Positions 11,895-24,569 of a DNA stretch of 64,000 bases are shown here, piece by piece. The notes beneath the pieces were generated by a model, which saw nothing but the letters and a program-made list of their open reading frames with translations, ran no database searches and was not told where the DNA came from. The position numbers were made by a program, and so were the translations under genes. The stretch's first letter is position 1. Each line of letters starts with the position of its first letter. Location of the stretch: assembly GCA_036971475.1 (NCBI GenBank), contig JBAIZL010000005.1:60051155-60115154 (forward strand), given 5' to 3'. Origin of the DNA: Prosapia bicincta. Its lineage: Eukaryota; Arthropoda; Insecta; Hemiptera; Cercopidae.

Positions 11895-12805
11895 ACGTAA
11901 ATGCGTACAGCGAAATATGCGTACAAGAGGAAGCAATAGCAATTGACGAGGGTGAGTCGTATATATGACAAGTGAAAAAAGGGTACAAACCAGACTCCAA
12001 TTGTAATCCCAGGTCATCTACCTCTAAACTATTTGCTAATAATTTTTAAGGTTTTGGATTTTCCTAGTCAAAATAGGTCAAAAAAGGGTTTCCATATTGA
12101 CTGTGGTTACTTTGTCTTTAACTGTCATGGTAATAAGTTTGATTTAACCGAAAGAGACTTATCAAAGGAGGCTGAAACTTCATCCTATGTACATGAGACT
12201 GGAGTTAAACTTAGAAGAAAAGGGTAGAAAAACAAAGTATATAAAGTTCGACAGAAGAATTAAAAAAAAAAAAAAATACAAAAATACCTAGAAACTGGAG
12301 ACTAATGTCTTGTCTAAGATTTCTTCTTACATTCAAAAATTGGATTAGATTAGGCCCAGGAAATCAGATGGTAAGATCAAATAAAATGGTCGAGTTGTAG
12401 TATAGATTAAAATGAAAAAAACTCTGTAAAATAAAAAAAATATATAAAACACAAAATTACCGATGCTACAAGCTTCTGACTTTAAACACGCCAAAATGAT
12501 AGCGCAACATATCTTTAGCCAGTCCAAAGCCTAGAAAATAGTGATGGAAATCAGGTTTAATAGGTACAGTTTAAAAGGATCTCCAGTCTCGAGAAACTAA
12601 GCGACATCTATGTTTAGCTCAGAGGTAAACTCATTTATGTAGCTCAATGATTTTAAAAGATCCGTGCACGCCTAAAAGTTGTACGCAAATTTCGCCTGTC
12701 ACAATGTTCTGACGTCATAGCTTACCCTCGTCATCTGTCAAAACTTGATCCTGTACGCATCTTTCGCAATATTCGTGGTTTACGCATATTTCGTTGTACG
12801 CGTCT
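11895..12805. mobile_element. Inverted-repeat DNA element with subterminal GTACGC motifs
   Basis: The left arm has GCGTACAGCGAAATATGCGT at 11903-11922, and the right arm has its near-exact reverse complement around 12781-12801. Inner arm segments also correspond in inverted order: 'gacgagggtgag' near 11946 against 'cttaccctcgtc' near 12721. The motif family (tacgcaNNtttcg) recurs at about 12677, 12753 and 12780, as expected of subterminal transposase-binding repeats. The interior holds a 64-codon frame (12033-12227) with no recognisable transposase motif. I could not define target duplications, so the outer limits are approximate. Confidence 0.55.
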
Positions 12806-13151
12806 GTCGTGTATTCACTAGAACAGTTTTAGTTCGCTCCCTCTACTAGTTTTAGTTCCCGGGTTGGCTTCTGGGAACTGTTTTCCTAACGCTCTACCTA
12901 CTAGAAACTGTTTCAGTCCGCTCTGTCTACCAAGAACTCTTCTAGTTCATACGGCCTGCTTTAGTTTTATAAGTATTGTAGAAACAGTCTTAAGAAGTTA
13001 GACTTGAATCAGTTATAGCTAAATTTGCAAGCAACTATAAAAATTAGATTCTAAGCAGCTGAGCCTTGTTACAATTAAAGAAAAACTGTTGTAAATATAG
13101 ATTTAAAAATTACACTTTTGTTATCAATTTGCCAAAAAAAAAACACTAATT

Positions 13152-13365
13152 ACTGATATTTTTCAACAGACGCGTTTCGCACTAGACCAGTACATCGTTC
13201 ATATCTGTCACGGACAAGACTGATGTTCAGATCTGTTGTGTTGGTATGGGTCTGTGGTGTATTGCTGTTCTGTGGTGTATTATTGAGCGACAGTCTTGTC
13301 CGTGACTCACAGCATTGAATAATGGCCTGAGCTAGTGCGAAACGCGTCTGCTGAAAAATATCAGT
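13152..13365. repeat. Foldback element, hairpin-forming, about 214 bp
   Basis: The outer arms 13152-13185 and 13332-13365 are nearly perfect reverse complements of 34 bp (ctgatatttttc...gcactag against ctagtgcg...atatcagt). Inner arms 13207-13222 and 13291-13306 (gtcacggacaagactg and its complement) are exact over 16 bp. The 98-codon minus frame across it is a by-product. Confidence 0.8.
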
Positions 13366-13531
13366 GAGTAGTGGTTTATTTACCAAGTTTATAAAAAAAG
13401 TGTGATTTATAAAAAAAAATCCCCAAGATGTAGGCCTACAACACAAAAACGGGATGGATTTAAAAGTTCACAGCTTCATTCGTGGCTTAATGAGCCGCTA
13501 TTGTAAAATAATATTCCAAGATATTACAGTA

Positions 13532-13822
13532 ATTACAATGAAAATATTGGAAAGAACCCAAATACCATAAAAATAATCAAAATTAACAAATAAAACAAGT
13601 TACTTATGATTAAACCCTTATGTACATTACGATTACCATGCCATCATCATCAGAAGTCACTCTAGTTTGTAACTTCTTGCTTGCTAGATTGTAATTTTGT
13701 AATAAGACCCTCTGATGATGATGACATGGTACATAAGGGTTTAATCTCAAGTAACTTGTTTTATTTGTTATTTTTGATTATTTTTGTGGTATTGGGGCTC
13801 TTTCCAAAATTTTCATTGTAAT
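13532..13822. mobile_element. Foldback MITE with roughly 110-130-bp arms
   Basis: The left arm runs from 'attacaatgaaaat' through 'ggaaagaaccc', 'aataaaacaagttactt' and 'gattaaacccttatgtac' to 'catcatcatcag'. The right arm repeats all of these in inverted order and ends 'attttcattgtaat'. The arms differ by scattered substitutions and small indels, and a central loop of about 50-60 bp separates them. No protein is encoded. I could not identify a clean target duplication, so the superfamily is unassigned. Confidence 0.82.
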
Positions 13823-14655
13823 ATATTGTACCACTCTACTCTTGATATTGTATAATATTAAAGTAAGTTAATAATTAAAAGAAGTTTTATAAACGTTTTG
13901 GTTTCATAAGGTCATAAGTTAAATAATTATTTATAGATTGCTTTTCCAATAAGAGTGAAAAATATTGAAATCATTAATGTTTTATAGTTTTATTTTTATA
14001 TTTACTTTTAATATATGATGCTTATAAAATGTTAGCTCCTGATGGTAAAACGTAGTATCCTCAGGTGTTTTCTGTTATCAGCAGTGTTTTGAGTTAAAAA
14101 AGAAGTTTGCCAAATTTCGTAATCGTTTCACTTTTTGTTGAGAAACTGAATTCTGTTTACCACATCACGTACGATGCCAGTGTAACCAGTAGAATCTGTA
14201 ACGATAGTTAAACTTATAGGGAAAGCCACAACATGCGTTAATTCCGTGACTTAATTACGTTTTCAGTGTTGGCAGTACTGATTAGTTTCACAAACTGCCA
14301 AAGAACAATCGTCGACACGATTTCATCATACGCGTTGTTGACAATTGCCGTGTTTTTATACATTGGGCTAGGGCGTGATTCTTGTGCACAGTAAGGTGTA
14401 TCAGATCCAGAAGCGTGTCAAGGCTGGAAATAAATATTCATAATGAAGCATCGGTAATGGATTATCATTACCACGCGATTTTCCTGGCTCATTGTTACGT
14501 CACCGGTAACAACTGTTCGCATTGATCAAAACGTTAATTGCACGCTCTCTTGTTTACCTACGTCTGAATAGTAAATATATAATAAGGACGTTGCTAGTGA
14601 ACGTATATAAAATAAAAGTAATTAATGGCGTGCGGATCGGGGAAATCTGAGTAGG
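13823..14655. other. Intergenic sequence, nothing identified
   Basis: Moderately AT-rich sequence with no array, no inverted repeat I could follow and no coding frame. Confidence 0.5.
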
Positions 14656-15309
14656 GGGACGCGGCTGGGCAGAGTGGGGGAGCGTGAACGCAGAGGAAAC
14701 GAATGTAGTTATCAGCGGGAAATACTATTATAGAAACAGAAGCGTTGATTCATGACTGAAGCGTACAGCTGCTATTTGAGTAGCGGGACGCGGCTGGGCA
14801 GAGTGGGGGAGCGTGAACGCAGAGGAAACGAATGTAGTTATCAGCGGGAAATACTATTCTAGAAACAGAAGCGTTGGTTCATGACTGAAGCGTACAGCTG
14901 CTATTTGAGTAGCGGGACGCGGCTGGGCAGATGGGCAGAGTGGGGGAGCGTGAACGCAGAGGAAACGAGTGTAGTTATCAGCGGGAAATACTATTCTAGA
15001 AACAGAAGCGTTGGTTCATGACTGAAGCGTACAGCTGCTATTTGAGTAGCGGGACGCGGCTGGGCAGAGTGGGGGAGCGTGAACGCAGAGGAAACGAATG
15101 TAGTTATCAGCGGGAAATACTATTCTAGAAACAGAAGCGTTGGTTCATGACTGAAGCGTACAGCTGCTATTTGAGTAGCGGGACGCGGCTGGGCAGATGG
15201 GCAGAGTGGGGGAGCGTGAACGCAGAGGAAACGAGTGTAGTTATCAGCGGGAAATACTATTCTAGAAACAGAAGCGTTGGTTCATGACTGAAGCGTACAA
15301 CTGCTATTT
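14656..15309. repeat. Five-copy tandem repeat (129/137-bp units)
   Basis: Units begin 'gggacgcggctgggcag' at 14656, 14785, 14914, 15051 and 15180. Units 3 and 5 carry an extra 8 bp ('agatgggc' duplication), so spacing alternates 129, 129, 137, 129. Units 2+3 and 4+5 match as pairs, which indicates a duplicated dimer. The array is GC-richer than its surroundings. Confidence 0.95.
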
Positions 15310-15610
15310 GAAACACATTCCATTTGATCGAGTGTGTTCAGATTGCCCCTTATACACGACAAATTCTATAATAAAAGCTCTTCACGTTTAACAATTTGGT
15401 ATTTCGACGTACTTGTAATGCTTTTAGTGTTAGTGTAAAGTTTAAATTTGTTCACGTATTGTAGTGTTTGTAAATGTTTTTCGCTTAGAAGTGTTCAACT
15501 GTACTTAAAGCCTTTTTCTCTCTATCTAGTTGTGAGCTTGGTTTTTTCTTATTTGGTCTTCCTTAAATAACTCTTTTTTTTATCCCCTTCAAAGTTATGA
15601 GTGGTTTCTC

Positions 15611-16562
15611 TTATGTCTACAGTTCATGTTATCATGAGGAACAGTACGCTATGCCTACAGTACGTTATGTCTGCAGTGCATTATGTCTATAGTACGTTAG
15701 TCTATAGTACGTTGTGTCTACAGTACATTATGTCTACAGTACGTTATGCCTACAGTACGTTATGCCTACAGTACTTTATGTCTGTAGTGCATTATGTCTA
15801 TAGTACGTTGTGTCTACAGTACGTTATGTCTACAGCACGTTATATCTATAGTACTTTATGCATACTGTATGTTATGTCTACAGTACGTTAGACCTACAGT
15901 ATTTTATGTCTACAGCACGTTATATTTACAGTACGTTATGCCTACTGTACGTTATGTCTACAGTATGTTATGCCTACAGTATTTTATGTCTACAGTACGT
16001 TATGCCTACAGTACGTTATGCCTGCAGTGCATTATGTCTATAGTAAATTAGTCTATAGTACGCTGTGTCTGCAGTACGTTTTGTTTACAGCACGTTATAT
16101 CTACAGTACGTTATACCTTCTGTAGGTTATATCTACAGTACGTTATGTCTACAGCAAGTTATGTCTACAGTACGTTATGTCTACAGAACTTTATGTCTGC
16201 AGTGCATTATGTCTACAGTACGTTATGTCTACAACACGTTATATCTACAGTACGTTATGTCTACAGAACTTTATGTCTGCAGTGCATTATGTCTATAGTA
16301 CGCTGTGTCTACAGTACGTTATGTCTACAACACGTTATATCTACAGTACGTTATGTCTACAGTACGTTATGTCTACAGTACGTTATGTCTACAACACGTT
16401 ATATCTACAGTACGTTATATCTACAGTACGTTATGTCTACAGTACGTTATGTCTACAGTACGTTATGTCTACAGTACGTTATATCTACAGTACGTTATGT
16501 CTACAGTACGTTATGTCTACAACCCGTTATGTCTACAGTACGTTATGTCTACAGTACATTAA
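15611..16562. repeat. 16-bp minisatellite, about 58 copies
   Basis: Unit 'tacgttatgtctacag', with frequent single-base variants (gcc for gtc, tgcag for tacag, atatct for atgtct). The plus-strand unit has no stop codon in any frame, so several overlapping frames of 60-155 codons with a 16-residue period appear. The left part is more degenerate than the right part, where near-perfect units run from about 16300 to 16550. Confidence 0.96.
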
Positions 16563-17375
16563 CAAGTACCGTTTAAACGATAGCATATATTTTCATTTCA
16601 TATTAAAACAACAAAAATCGGAAATCTGGTGTTACTTCTGTTAGTATTCAACACTTGCTTATTGAAATAGGTTTTCATTTTCACTCTGGTCAGTCACGTG
16701 ATAAGTGTTAATTTACTAAGAGAGTAATACAATGTGGTTACTTCATGGATAGGTAGAAATGGTTGTGAAGGAACCAATCGGTTGGGCGTTAGAAGTAACT
16801 GCTACCCGTAAGCTACCCTAAATGTTAATTTTCCATAACTAATATTGCCCTGACTCATTGATGACAGAGTTTTTTTTTGAAAGCTAGGTGCTAAAATAAC
16901 GATCATGAGAATATTTCATCAGACTGCCACAGAAACCGGAGTTTCAGGCTGGAGGTGCATGCTCATTGGCTATGAAACCAGTAGCATTTACCTTAAACTC
17001 AACAATATCCTTGCTGAGTGAAAAACTCATTCATAACTCACTAGGTTTGCGGTTACTGTGGGACAGAAGGAGTTTTTTCTTCTACATCTATAAGTCGACT
17101 TTGAATATATGAAGATTCTTATCTTTACTCTCTTTTATGTCAATAAATCTTAAAGATTACATGTTCAACCTGTGATGGAGGTGTTAGATTACACAGTACC
17201 GCCTATTATAAACTATAAGAACAACTCACCTAATCGTACAATTCACTTAATCCGTTTAAAGATATTAATTTAGAAATAAACAGGGTAGCTTCCAATGTTG
17301 TTAACATGCTGTTCGAAATAATAACCTTTCTGTCTGCACTATGAAACTAAATCTCATCAAACTCTCTTTAGTTTT
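16563..17375. other. Intergenic sequence, nothing identified
   Basis: Unique AT-rich sequence with no reading frame, array or inverted repeat worth reporting. Confidence 0.5.
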
Positions 17376-17965
17376 GCATTCTGTGTCATCAAGGATTCTT
17401 TCATATTTTAATTTCACCTTCCTCTCAACTCTTTTTCAGTTCACCTGAACTTTAGTTCATCGTTCCTTCAACATTTTAGAATTAATCGTTTCTTTAAAAC
17501 TCAGCAATTCATCGTATCTTTAACGTTCTTCAATGCATCGTTCTTTCAACGTTCTTTAGTTCCTTCTACATTTTTCACTCCGCATTCATCATTCCTCGTT
17601 TCACTGTTCCATCAACTTTTTTCAGTTCATCGTTCCTTCGACAATCTTTCGTTTACCTTTGCATCGTCGTTCTTTAGTTCATAATTAGTTTATTTAATGT
17701 TTTTCAATCAATTATGCCTTCAAAGCTTTTCAGTTCACCATTCCTCTAAATTTCTTTAATTCATTGTTCTGAGTATTGTTTTTCATTCATCCGTTCCTTC
17801 ATCACATTCTTAGTTCACAGTTTCAACGTTCTCAGTTTATCGTTCCTTCAATGTATTTCAGTTCAGTTGATAACCGTTTTTTAGTAAATCATTCCTTCAA
17901 CGTTTTTCAGTTCACCTTTAATTGAACGTTCTTCATTTCATCGTTTCCTCGTCGTCTTTCAGTTC
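17376..17965. repeat. Highly degenerate 'ttcatcgttccttcaacgtt' repeat
   Basis: Variants of 'cagttcatcgttccttcaacgttctt' recur at irregular 20-40-bp spacing across about 600 bp. It looks like an old minisatellite. The periodicity is weak and the limits are approximate. Confidence 0.6.
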
Positions 17966-18648
17966 ACCTCTCTGCTCTATAAAAACTGATTCTCAACAAG
18001 AATTATTCCTTAACCATTATGTTTAACTTTCTTCTATCTCAGTTCACTCTTTTCAATTAGTTTCGCCACTTCGTTTCGCATGGAGGAAAATATGTTTAAA
18101 GAATTTTCATATAATTGAGGTTGAAAGAAGTGTATGATATTTTCGAATATTTCGTTGTGTCGGTTATTATTTATTTTTCACATTGTACATAGTTTCAAAC
18201 CTTAAGCTAATAGCAACAGATAAACTATTGGGAAAACCACAGCTATAACGTGTCAGAACTTCTGGAACGCCTTGTATAAGCCTTTAATTGTATTGTTTCT
18301 GTAAATGTGTGGTCTTAGCACGAGCATTGTGCTGAGTTTTGTGGGCAGTGAACATCTGTTTCATTGTCCTACTCTTGGATTAATGCAAACAGTAAACTTA
18401 AGGTGAAATCAACAGTAAATATGGTTTCAGCGAGTTTAGCTTCATCATGTGAAAGTGAATTAACTAAGGTTAGACAAATTAAAACTTTTAGAAACTGTTA
18501 GTGCTTATTATGGGATTCAGTTAAAATTGTCACATATAGAAGTCATTCTAATCACTTGAATATGAAATTATGTTGTAAATTTGTTATTGTTGTTTAGTCA
18601 ATTTAGATGTTATATCTAATCGTAATTTACCGTTTTTTTGTTTTATAA

Positions 18649-21600
18649 ACACATAACCCTCGACAACACAACTCTCGGCAACACGTAACTCTCGACAACA
18701 CATAATCCTCGACAACATACAACCCTTGGCAACACCATAGCCCTCAACAACACATAACCCCCGACAACGGTTAACCCTCGACAACACATAAACCTCGACA
18801 ACAAATAACCCTCGACAACACATAACTTTCAACAACACATAACCCCCGACAACGGTTAACCCTTGCCAACGGTTAACCCTGGACAACACATAACCCTCGA
18901 CAACACATAACCCTCGACAACACATAACCCTCGACAACACATAACCCTCGACAACACATAATCCTCGGCAACACATAACCCTCGACAACACATAACTCTT
19001 GACAACACATAACCCTCGACAACACATAACCCTTGACAACACATAACCCTCGACAACACATAACCCTCGACAACACATAATCCTCGGCAACACATAACCC
19101 TCGACAACACATAACCCTCGACAACACATAATCCTCGGCAACACATAACCCTTGACAACACATAACCCTCGACAACACATAATCCTCGGCAACACATAAC
19201 CCTCGACAACACATAACCCTCGACAACACATAATCCTCGGCAACACATAACCCTCGACAACACATAACCCTTGACAACACATAACCCTCGACAACACATA
19301 ACCCTCGGCAACACATAACGCTCGACAACACATAACCCTCGACAACACATAACCCTCGACAACACATAACGCCCGACAACACATAACCCTCGACAACACA
19401 TAACCCTCGACAACACATAACCCTCGGCAACACATAACCCTTGACAACACATAACCCTCGACAACACATAACCCTCGGCAACACATAACCCTCGGCAACA
19501 CATAACCCTTGACAACACATAACCCTCGACAACACATAATCCTCGGCAACACATAACCCTCGACAACACATAACCCTCGACAACACATAATCCTCGGCAA
19601 CACATAATCCTCGGCAACACATAACCCTCGACAACACATAACCCTTGACAACACATAACCCTCGACAACACATAATCCTCGGCAACACATAACCCTCGAC
19701 AACACATAACCCTCGACAACACATAATCCTCGGCAACACATAACCCTCGACAACACATAACTTTCAACAACACATAACCCCCGACAACGGTTAACCCTTG
19801 CCAACGGTTAACCCTGGACAACACATAACCCTCGACAACACATAACCCTCGACAACACATAACTCTTGACAACACATAACCCTCGACAACACATAACCCT
19901 TGACAACACATAACCCTCGACAACACATAACCCTCGACAACACATAATCCTCGGCAACACATAACCCTTGACAACACATAACCCTCGACAACACATAACC
20001 CTCGACAACACATAACCCTCGACAACACATAATCCTCGGCAACACATAACCCTTGACAACACATAACCCTCGACAACACATAACCCTTGACAACACATAA
20101 CCCTTGACAACACATAATCCTCGGCAACACATAACCCTTGACAACACATAACCCTCGACAACACACAACCCTCGACAACACATAACCCTCGACAACACAT
20201 AACCCTTGACAACACATAACCCTCGACAACACATAATCCTCGGCAACACATAATCCTCGGCAACACATAACCCTCGACAACACATAACCCTCGACAACAC
20301 ATAACCCTCGACAACACATAACCCTTGACAACACATAACCCTTGACAACACATAATCCTCGGCAACACATAATCCTCGGCAACACATAACCCTCGACAAC
20401 ACATAACCCTTGACAACACATAATCCTCGGCAACACATAACCCTTGACAACACATAACCCTCGACAACACATAACCCTTGACAACACATAACCCTTGACA
20501 ACACATAACCCTCGACAACACATAACCCTCGACAACACATAGCCCTCGACAACACATAACCCTCGACAACACATAACCCTTGACAACACATAACCCTCGA
20601 CAACACATAACCCTCGACAACACATAATCCTCGGCAACACATAACCCTTGACAACACATAACCCTCGACAACACATAACCCTCGACAACACATAACCCTC
20701 GACAACACATAATCCTCGGCAACACATAACCCTTGACAACACATAACCCTCGACAACACATAACCCTCGACAATACATAACCCTCGACAACACATAACCC
20801 TCGACAACACATAATCCTCGGCAACACATAACCCTTGACAACACATAACCCTTGACAACACATAACCCTTGACAACACATAACCCTCGGCAACACATAAC
20901 CCTCGGCAACACATAACCCTTGACAACACATAACCCTCGACAACACATAATCCTCGGCAACACATAACCCTCGACAACACATAACCCTCGACAACACATA
21001 ATCCTCGGCAACACATAATCCTCGGCAACACATAACCCTCGACAACACATAACCCTTGACAACACATAACCCTCGACAACACATAATCCTCGGCAACACA
21101 TAACCCTCGGCAACACATAACCCTTGACAACACATAACCCTCGACAACACATAATCCTCGGCAACACATAACCCTCGACAACACATAACCCTCGACAACA
21201 CATAACCCTCGACAACACATAACCCTCGACAACACATAACCCTCGACAACACATAACCCTTGACAACACATAACCCTTGACAACACATAACCCTCAACAA
21301 CACATAACCCCCGACAACGGTTAACCCTCGACAACACATAAACCTCGACAACAAATAACCCTCGACAACACATAACCCTCGGCAACACATAACCCTCGGC
21401 AACACATAACCCTCGACAACACATAACCCTCGGCAACACATAACCCTCGGCAACACATAACCCTTGACAACACATAACCCTCGACAACACATAACCCTTG
21501 ACAACACATAACCCTCGACAACACATAACCCTCGACAACACATAACCCTCGGCAACACATAACCCTTGACAACACATAACCCTCGACAACACATAACCCT

Positions 21601-22267
21601 CGGCAACACATAACCCTCGGCAACACATAACCCTTGACAACACATAACCCTCGACAACACATAATCCTCGGCAACACATAACCCTCGACAACACATAACC
21701 CTCGACAACACATAATCCTCGGCAACACATAATCCTCGGCAACACATAACCCTCGACAACACATAACCCTTGACAACACATAACCCTCGACAACACATAA
21801 TCCTCGGCAACACATAACCCTCGACAACACATAACCCTCGACAACACATAATCCTCGGCAACACATAACCCTCGGCAACACATAACCCTCGACAACACAT
21901 AACCCTCGACAACACATAACCCTCGACAACACATAACCCTTGACAACACATAACCCTTGACAACACATAACCCTCAACAACAAATAACCCTCGACAACAC
22001 ATAACCCTCGGCAACACATAACCCTTGACAACACATAACCCTTGACAACACATAACCCTCAACAACAAATAACCCTCGACAACACATAACCTTCAACAAC
22101 ACATAACCCCCGACAACGGTTAACCCTTGCCAACGGTTAACCCTGGACAACACATAACCCTCGACAACACATAACCCTCGACAACACATAACCCTTGACA
22201 ACACATAACCCTCGACAACACATAACCCTCGACAACACATAACCCTCGACAACACATAATCCTCGGC
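18649..22267. repeat. 17-bp minisatellite array, about 212 copies
   Basis: Unit 'cataaccctcgacaaca', with recurrent variants (ccttgac, tcctcggc, ctttcaac). The length is held at 17 bp with very few exceptions, except near the degenerate left edge (about 18710-18750). A marker block containing 'ggttaacccttgccaac' occurs at 18854, 19789 and 22118, at distances of 935 (55 x 17) and 2,329 bp (137 x 17), with a shorter relative near 21319. Because the minus-strand unit has no stop, minus frames run up to 1,070 codons with a 17-residue period (M-C-C-R-G-L-C-V-V-E-G-Y-V-L-S-R-V). They end where the marker block supplies a stop (18856, 18873, 19791, 19808, 21321). I regard them as non-genic. Confidence 0.97.
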
Positions 22268-22498
22268 ATGTTGATTGATTAGTTTATTAAATAAAATCCA
22301 AGTTCGATGTAATATTGAAACTACGTTAGTCACTTGATCTTCTGCTAATATATGACTAATAGTAGGTTAGAATTGTGATTATTTCCGAGTACTTCACGTG
22401 CCATTTCAAATTCTGTTATTTTATTCTCGCTTGACGCGCTTCAATATTCTTAAAGAAATTAACTACCCGAGTTATCAGTAGTTAATTACTAAATAGTG
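22268..22498. other. Short unique spacer
   Basis: AT-rich sequence between the 17-bp array and the GA microsatellite; nothing identified. Confidence 0.5.
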
Positions 22499-22519
22499 AG
22501 AGAAAGAGAGAGAGAGAGA

Positions 22520-22550
<31 letters not shown>

Positions 22551-22588
22551 GGAAGGAGAGAGAGAGAGAGAGAGGGAGGGAGAGAGAT
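22499..22588. repeat. (GA)n microsatellite, interrupted
   Basis: About 90 bp of GA repeats with GGGA and GGAA interruptions. Confidence 0.95.
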
Positions 22589-24383
22589 AAGACATTAAAT
22601 GTAAAAAGGGTTTTGGAATAAAAAGTGAAAATAAAAATATCCTAGAGAGAGTAGACCTTCAGGGCGCATACGTAATGCTCTGGGCAAAACGGAAATAACG
22701 AAAAAGTAATAAAAAAAGCAAATAATTTCATCGTTTTCAGGCAAAGGGTTTATTCTGATTCTTTAGTTGTCATTACTGTAAAAGCACTGTTAACTAATTT
22801 GTGATATAAAAAGTAGGTAAATACACTGATTTCTACGTTTTTTCATTATTGTATTAGGCAAAATTAGAGCTCTATGCCAAGATGGTTGAATAGAAGAAAA
22901 TGAATTTTGATAATAAGGTGAGAAGAAAACTCAAGGAGCTCTTTTTAAAAATTCGATTCTCTAAGGTACTTATTTCCCAGGAATGAAATAATTATACCCT
23001 ATTGATTAAGAAAAGGAAAAATTGGTTATGGCATTATAATATTGTCTTAGATTTTCCTAAATATTAAAAGCTAGATTCTGTTTGGAATTTTAAAAATAAA
23101 ATGTGTGATTTGCAGTCAGTTAAACCAGTTAAATGTCAGTTATTTACATTCTGCAACATTTTACTGTGCAATATAGGCCTACGAGCTTATGATTACCTGG
23201 AATGCTTAATTTGTTCATCGAAACCAGCTATAACTATATTATTACCAAATACGAGTGACCCAGGTAGTTACACTCACACCAAGACAGAGGAAGAGGAAGG
23301 GTTGTACTCCCACCGGCGCTCTGTTTAGTAGTCACCTAGTGCTGCTTCCTTGATCATACTCTAATTTTTTTTAAATTTGATAACATACCTCAGAAAGTTT
23401 AGTAAATCACACCACAGAAATTCTGCACATCGTTACGAGAAAATTGATACCAAAATATGTACAATTTATTATCACTATTCATGAGGGGAAAATATAAAAT
23501 AAAAACACTGTAAAACACTAAAGACAAACACTGTACTTAATACGTTCGAGTGTCTAATAACTACTAAAGTAAACCATGGGTTGTTCGGTGTCATTTTCCT
23601 TGTAATTTTAGGTAGAATCAATATTTACTAGTTATTTTTAGTTACATATACAACTTAAAATGTTAGTTTTTTTAGAAGATACCACTAAATGACCGATGGG
23701 GCGGAAATACGGCTAGTCTCGGGTCTGTCCTAATCCTCTGCGCTCGTAAGGGTGAGTGTGCGTGCGTGCGAGAGAAACTGTCTGGCGTCTAGGGGCTTTC
23801 GAATTTGCCTATTGCTATAGTGGGGTTGAACTTACTACTCTTTTTTATGAAATATCGATTCCCCCTCCCTTCCGTGTGTTACCAGAAAAAAGTTATTACA
23901 AACAATTTGTCTACCTAATATTTTTCAACAACGTAACCTAAGCTTAACAAACTTGATTTGTATGGTCCCCGTTTTGCCTGTCTAGTCTAGTCAAAGTCTC
24001 CTAGCAAACTCTAAAAATGCACGTAGGCACATTTTCGGCAACAATACCGGTTTTGAAGGAATAATTTGCGAGTAAACTAGTTTGTGGCATGGAGGAGTAA
24101 GTTATGGGGAAATCTGAAATTAGTGCGTGAACGACGTAGTGGGCACTTCATAGCGTGGCGTAGGCTGGCCGGACGGAACAATACGTGTATATTATAGGTG
24201 TAGTTCGCAGAGTTATTGGGCGTGTTGTGATTCATCCCGACATACGTACGCTGCACAGCAAATGCGAGCTCTTTTACTTTATTTAAATCTGTTTTTATGC
24301 CGTTGTGATAAAAACGTTTGTCATCTCCTGTGTGTTGTTACCATCAGACAGTGTTATGTCATCGACTAGTAGATCTTTATTCC
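22589..24383. other. Intergenic sequence, no gene supported
   Basis: Unique sequence. Small frames at 23101-23328 and 23756-23941 show no domain and no convincing splice context. Confidence 0.5.
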
Positions 24384-24569
24384 TTTCATTTCTCACATTA
24401 TTTTATCTTTTTTCTCGATATCTCCGATTTCTTTTACTATATTCGTTTTCTTTCTGGGTTTTCTTTTTCCTCACCTTCCCCATTATTGCTCTCAAAACTC
24501 TGAGCTAGTTTCTGTGAAAGCGTTGCTACTGGTTGGAGCGCTGGTATCAATCCCGAGGAGAGAGTCTGG
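24384..24569. repeat. Direct repeat, left copy (pair at 24931-25114)
   Basis: A 186-bp segment from 'tttcatttctcacatta' to 'gaggagagagtctgg' recurs at 24931-25114 with a 2-bp net length difference and few substitutions. The two copies flank the 41-bp tandem array. Confidence 0.93.

Noticed and set aside
15601..16644. Overlapping plus frames of 60-155 codons with a 16-residue period
   Set aside because: All three frames are open because the 16-bp unit contains no plus-strand stop; this is a repeat artefact.
18649..22267. Telomeric-type repeat because of 'taaccc' in each unit
   Set aside because: The period is 17 bp, not 5 or 6. No (TTAGG)n or (TTAGGG)n run occurs in the window.
18584..22333. 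Minus-strand frames of up to 1,070 codons (cysteine-rich 17-residue repeats)
   Set aside because: The frames arise in more than one frame from a stop-free 17-bp unit and end only where a variant unit supplies a stop. No gene context.
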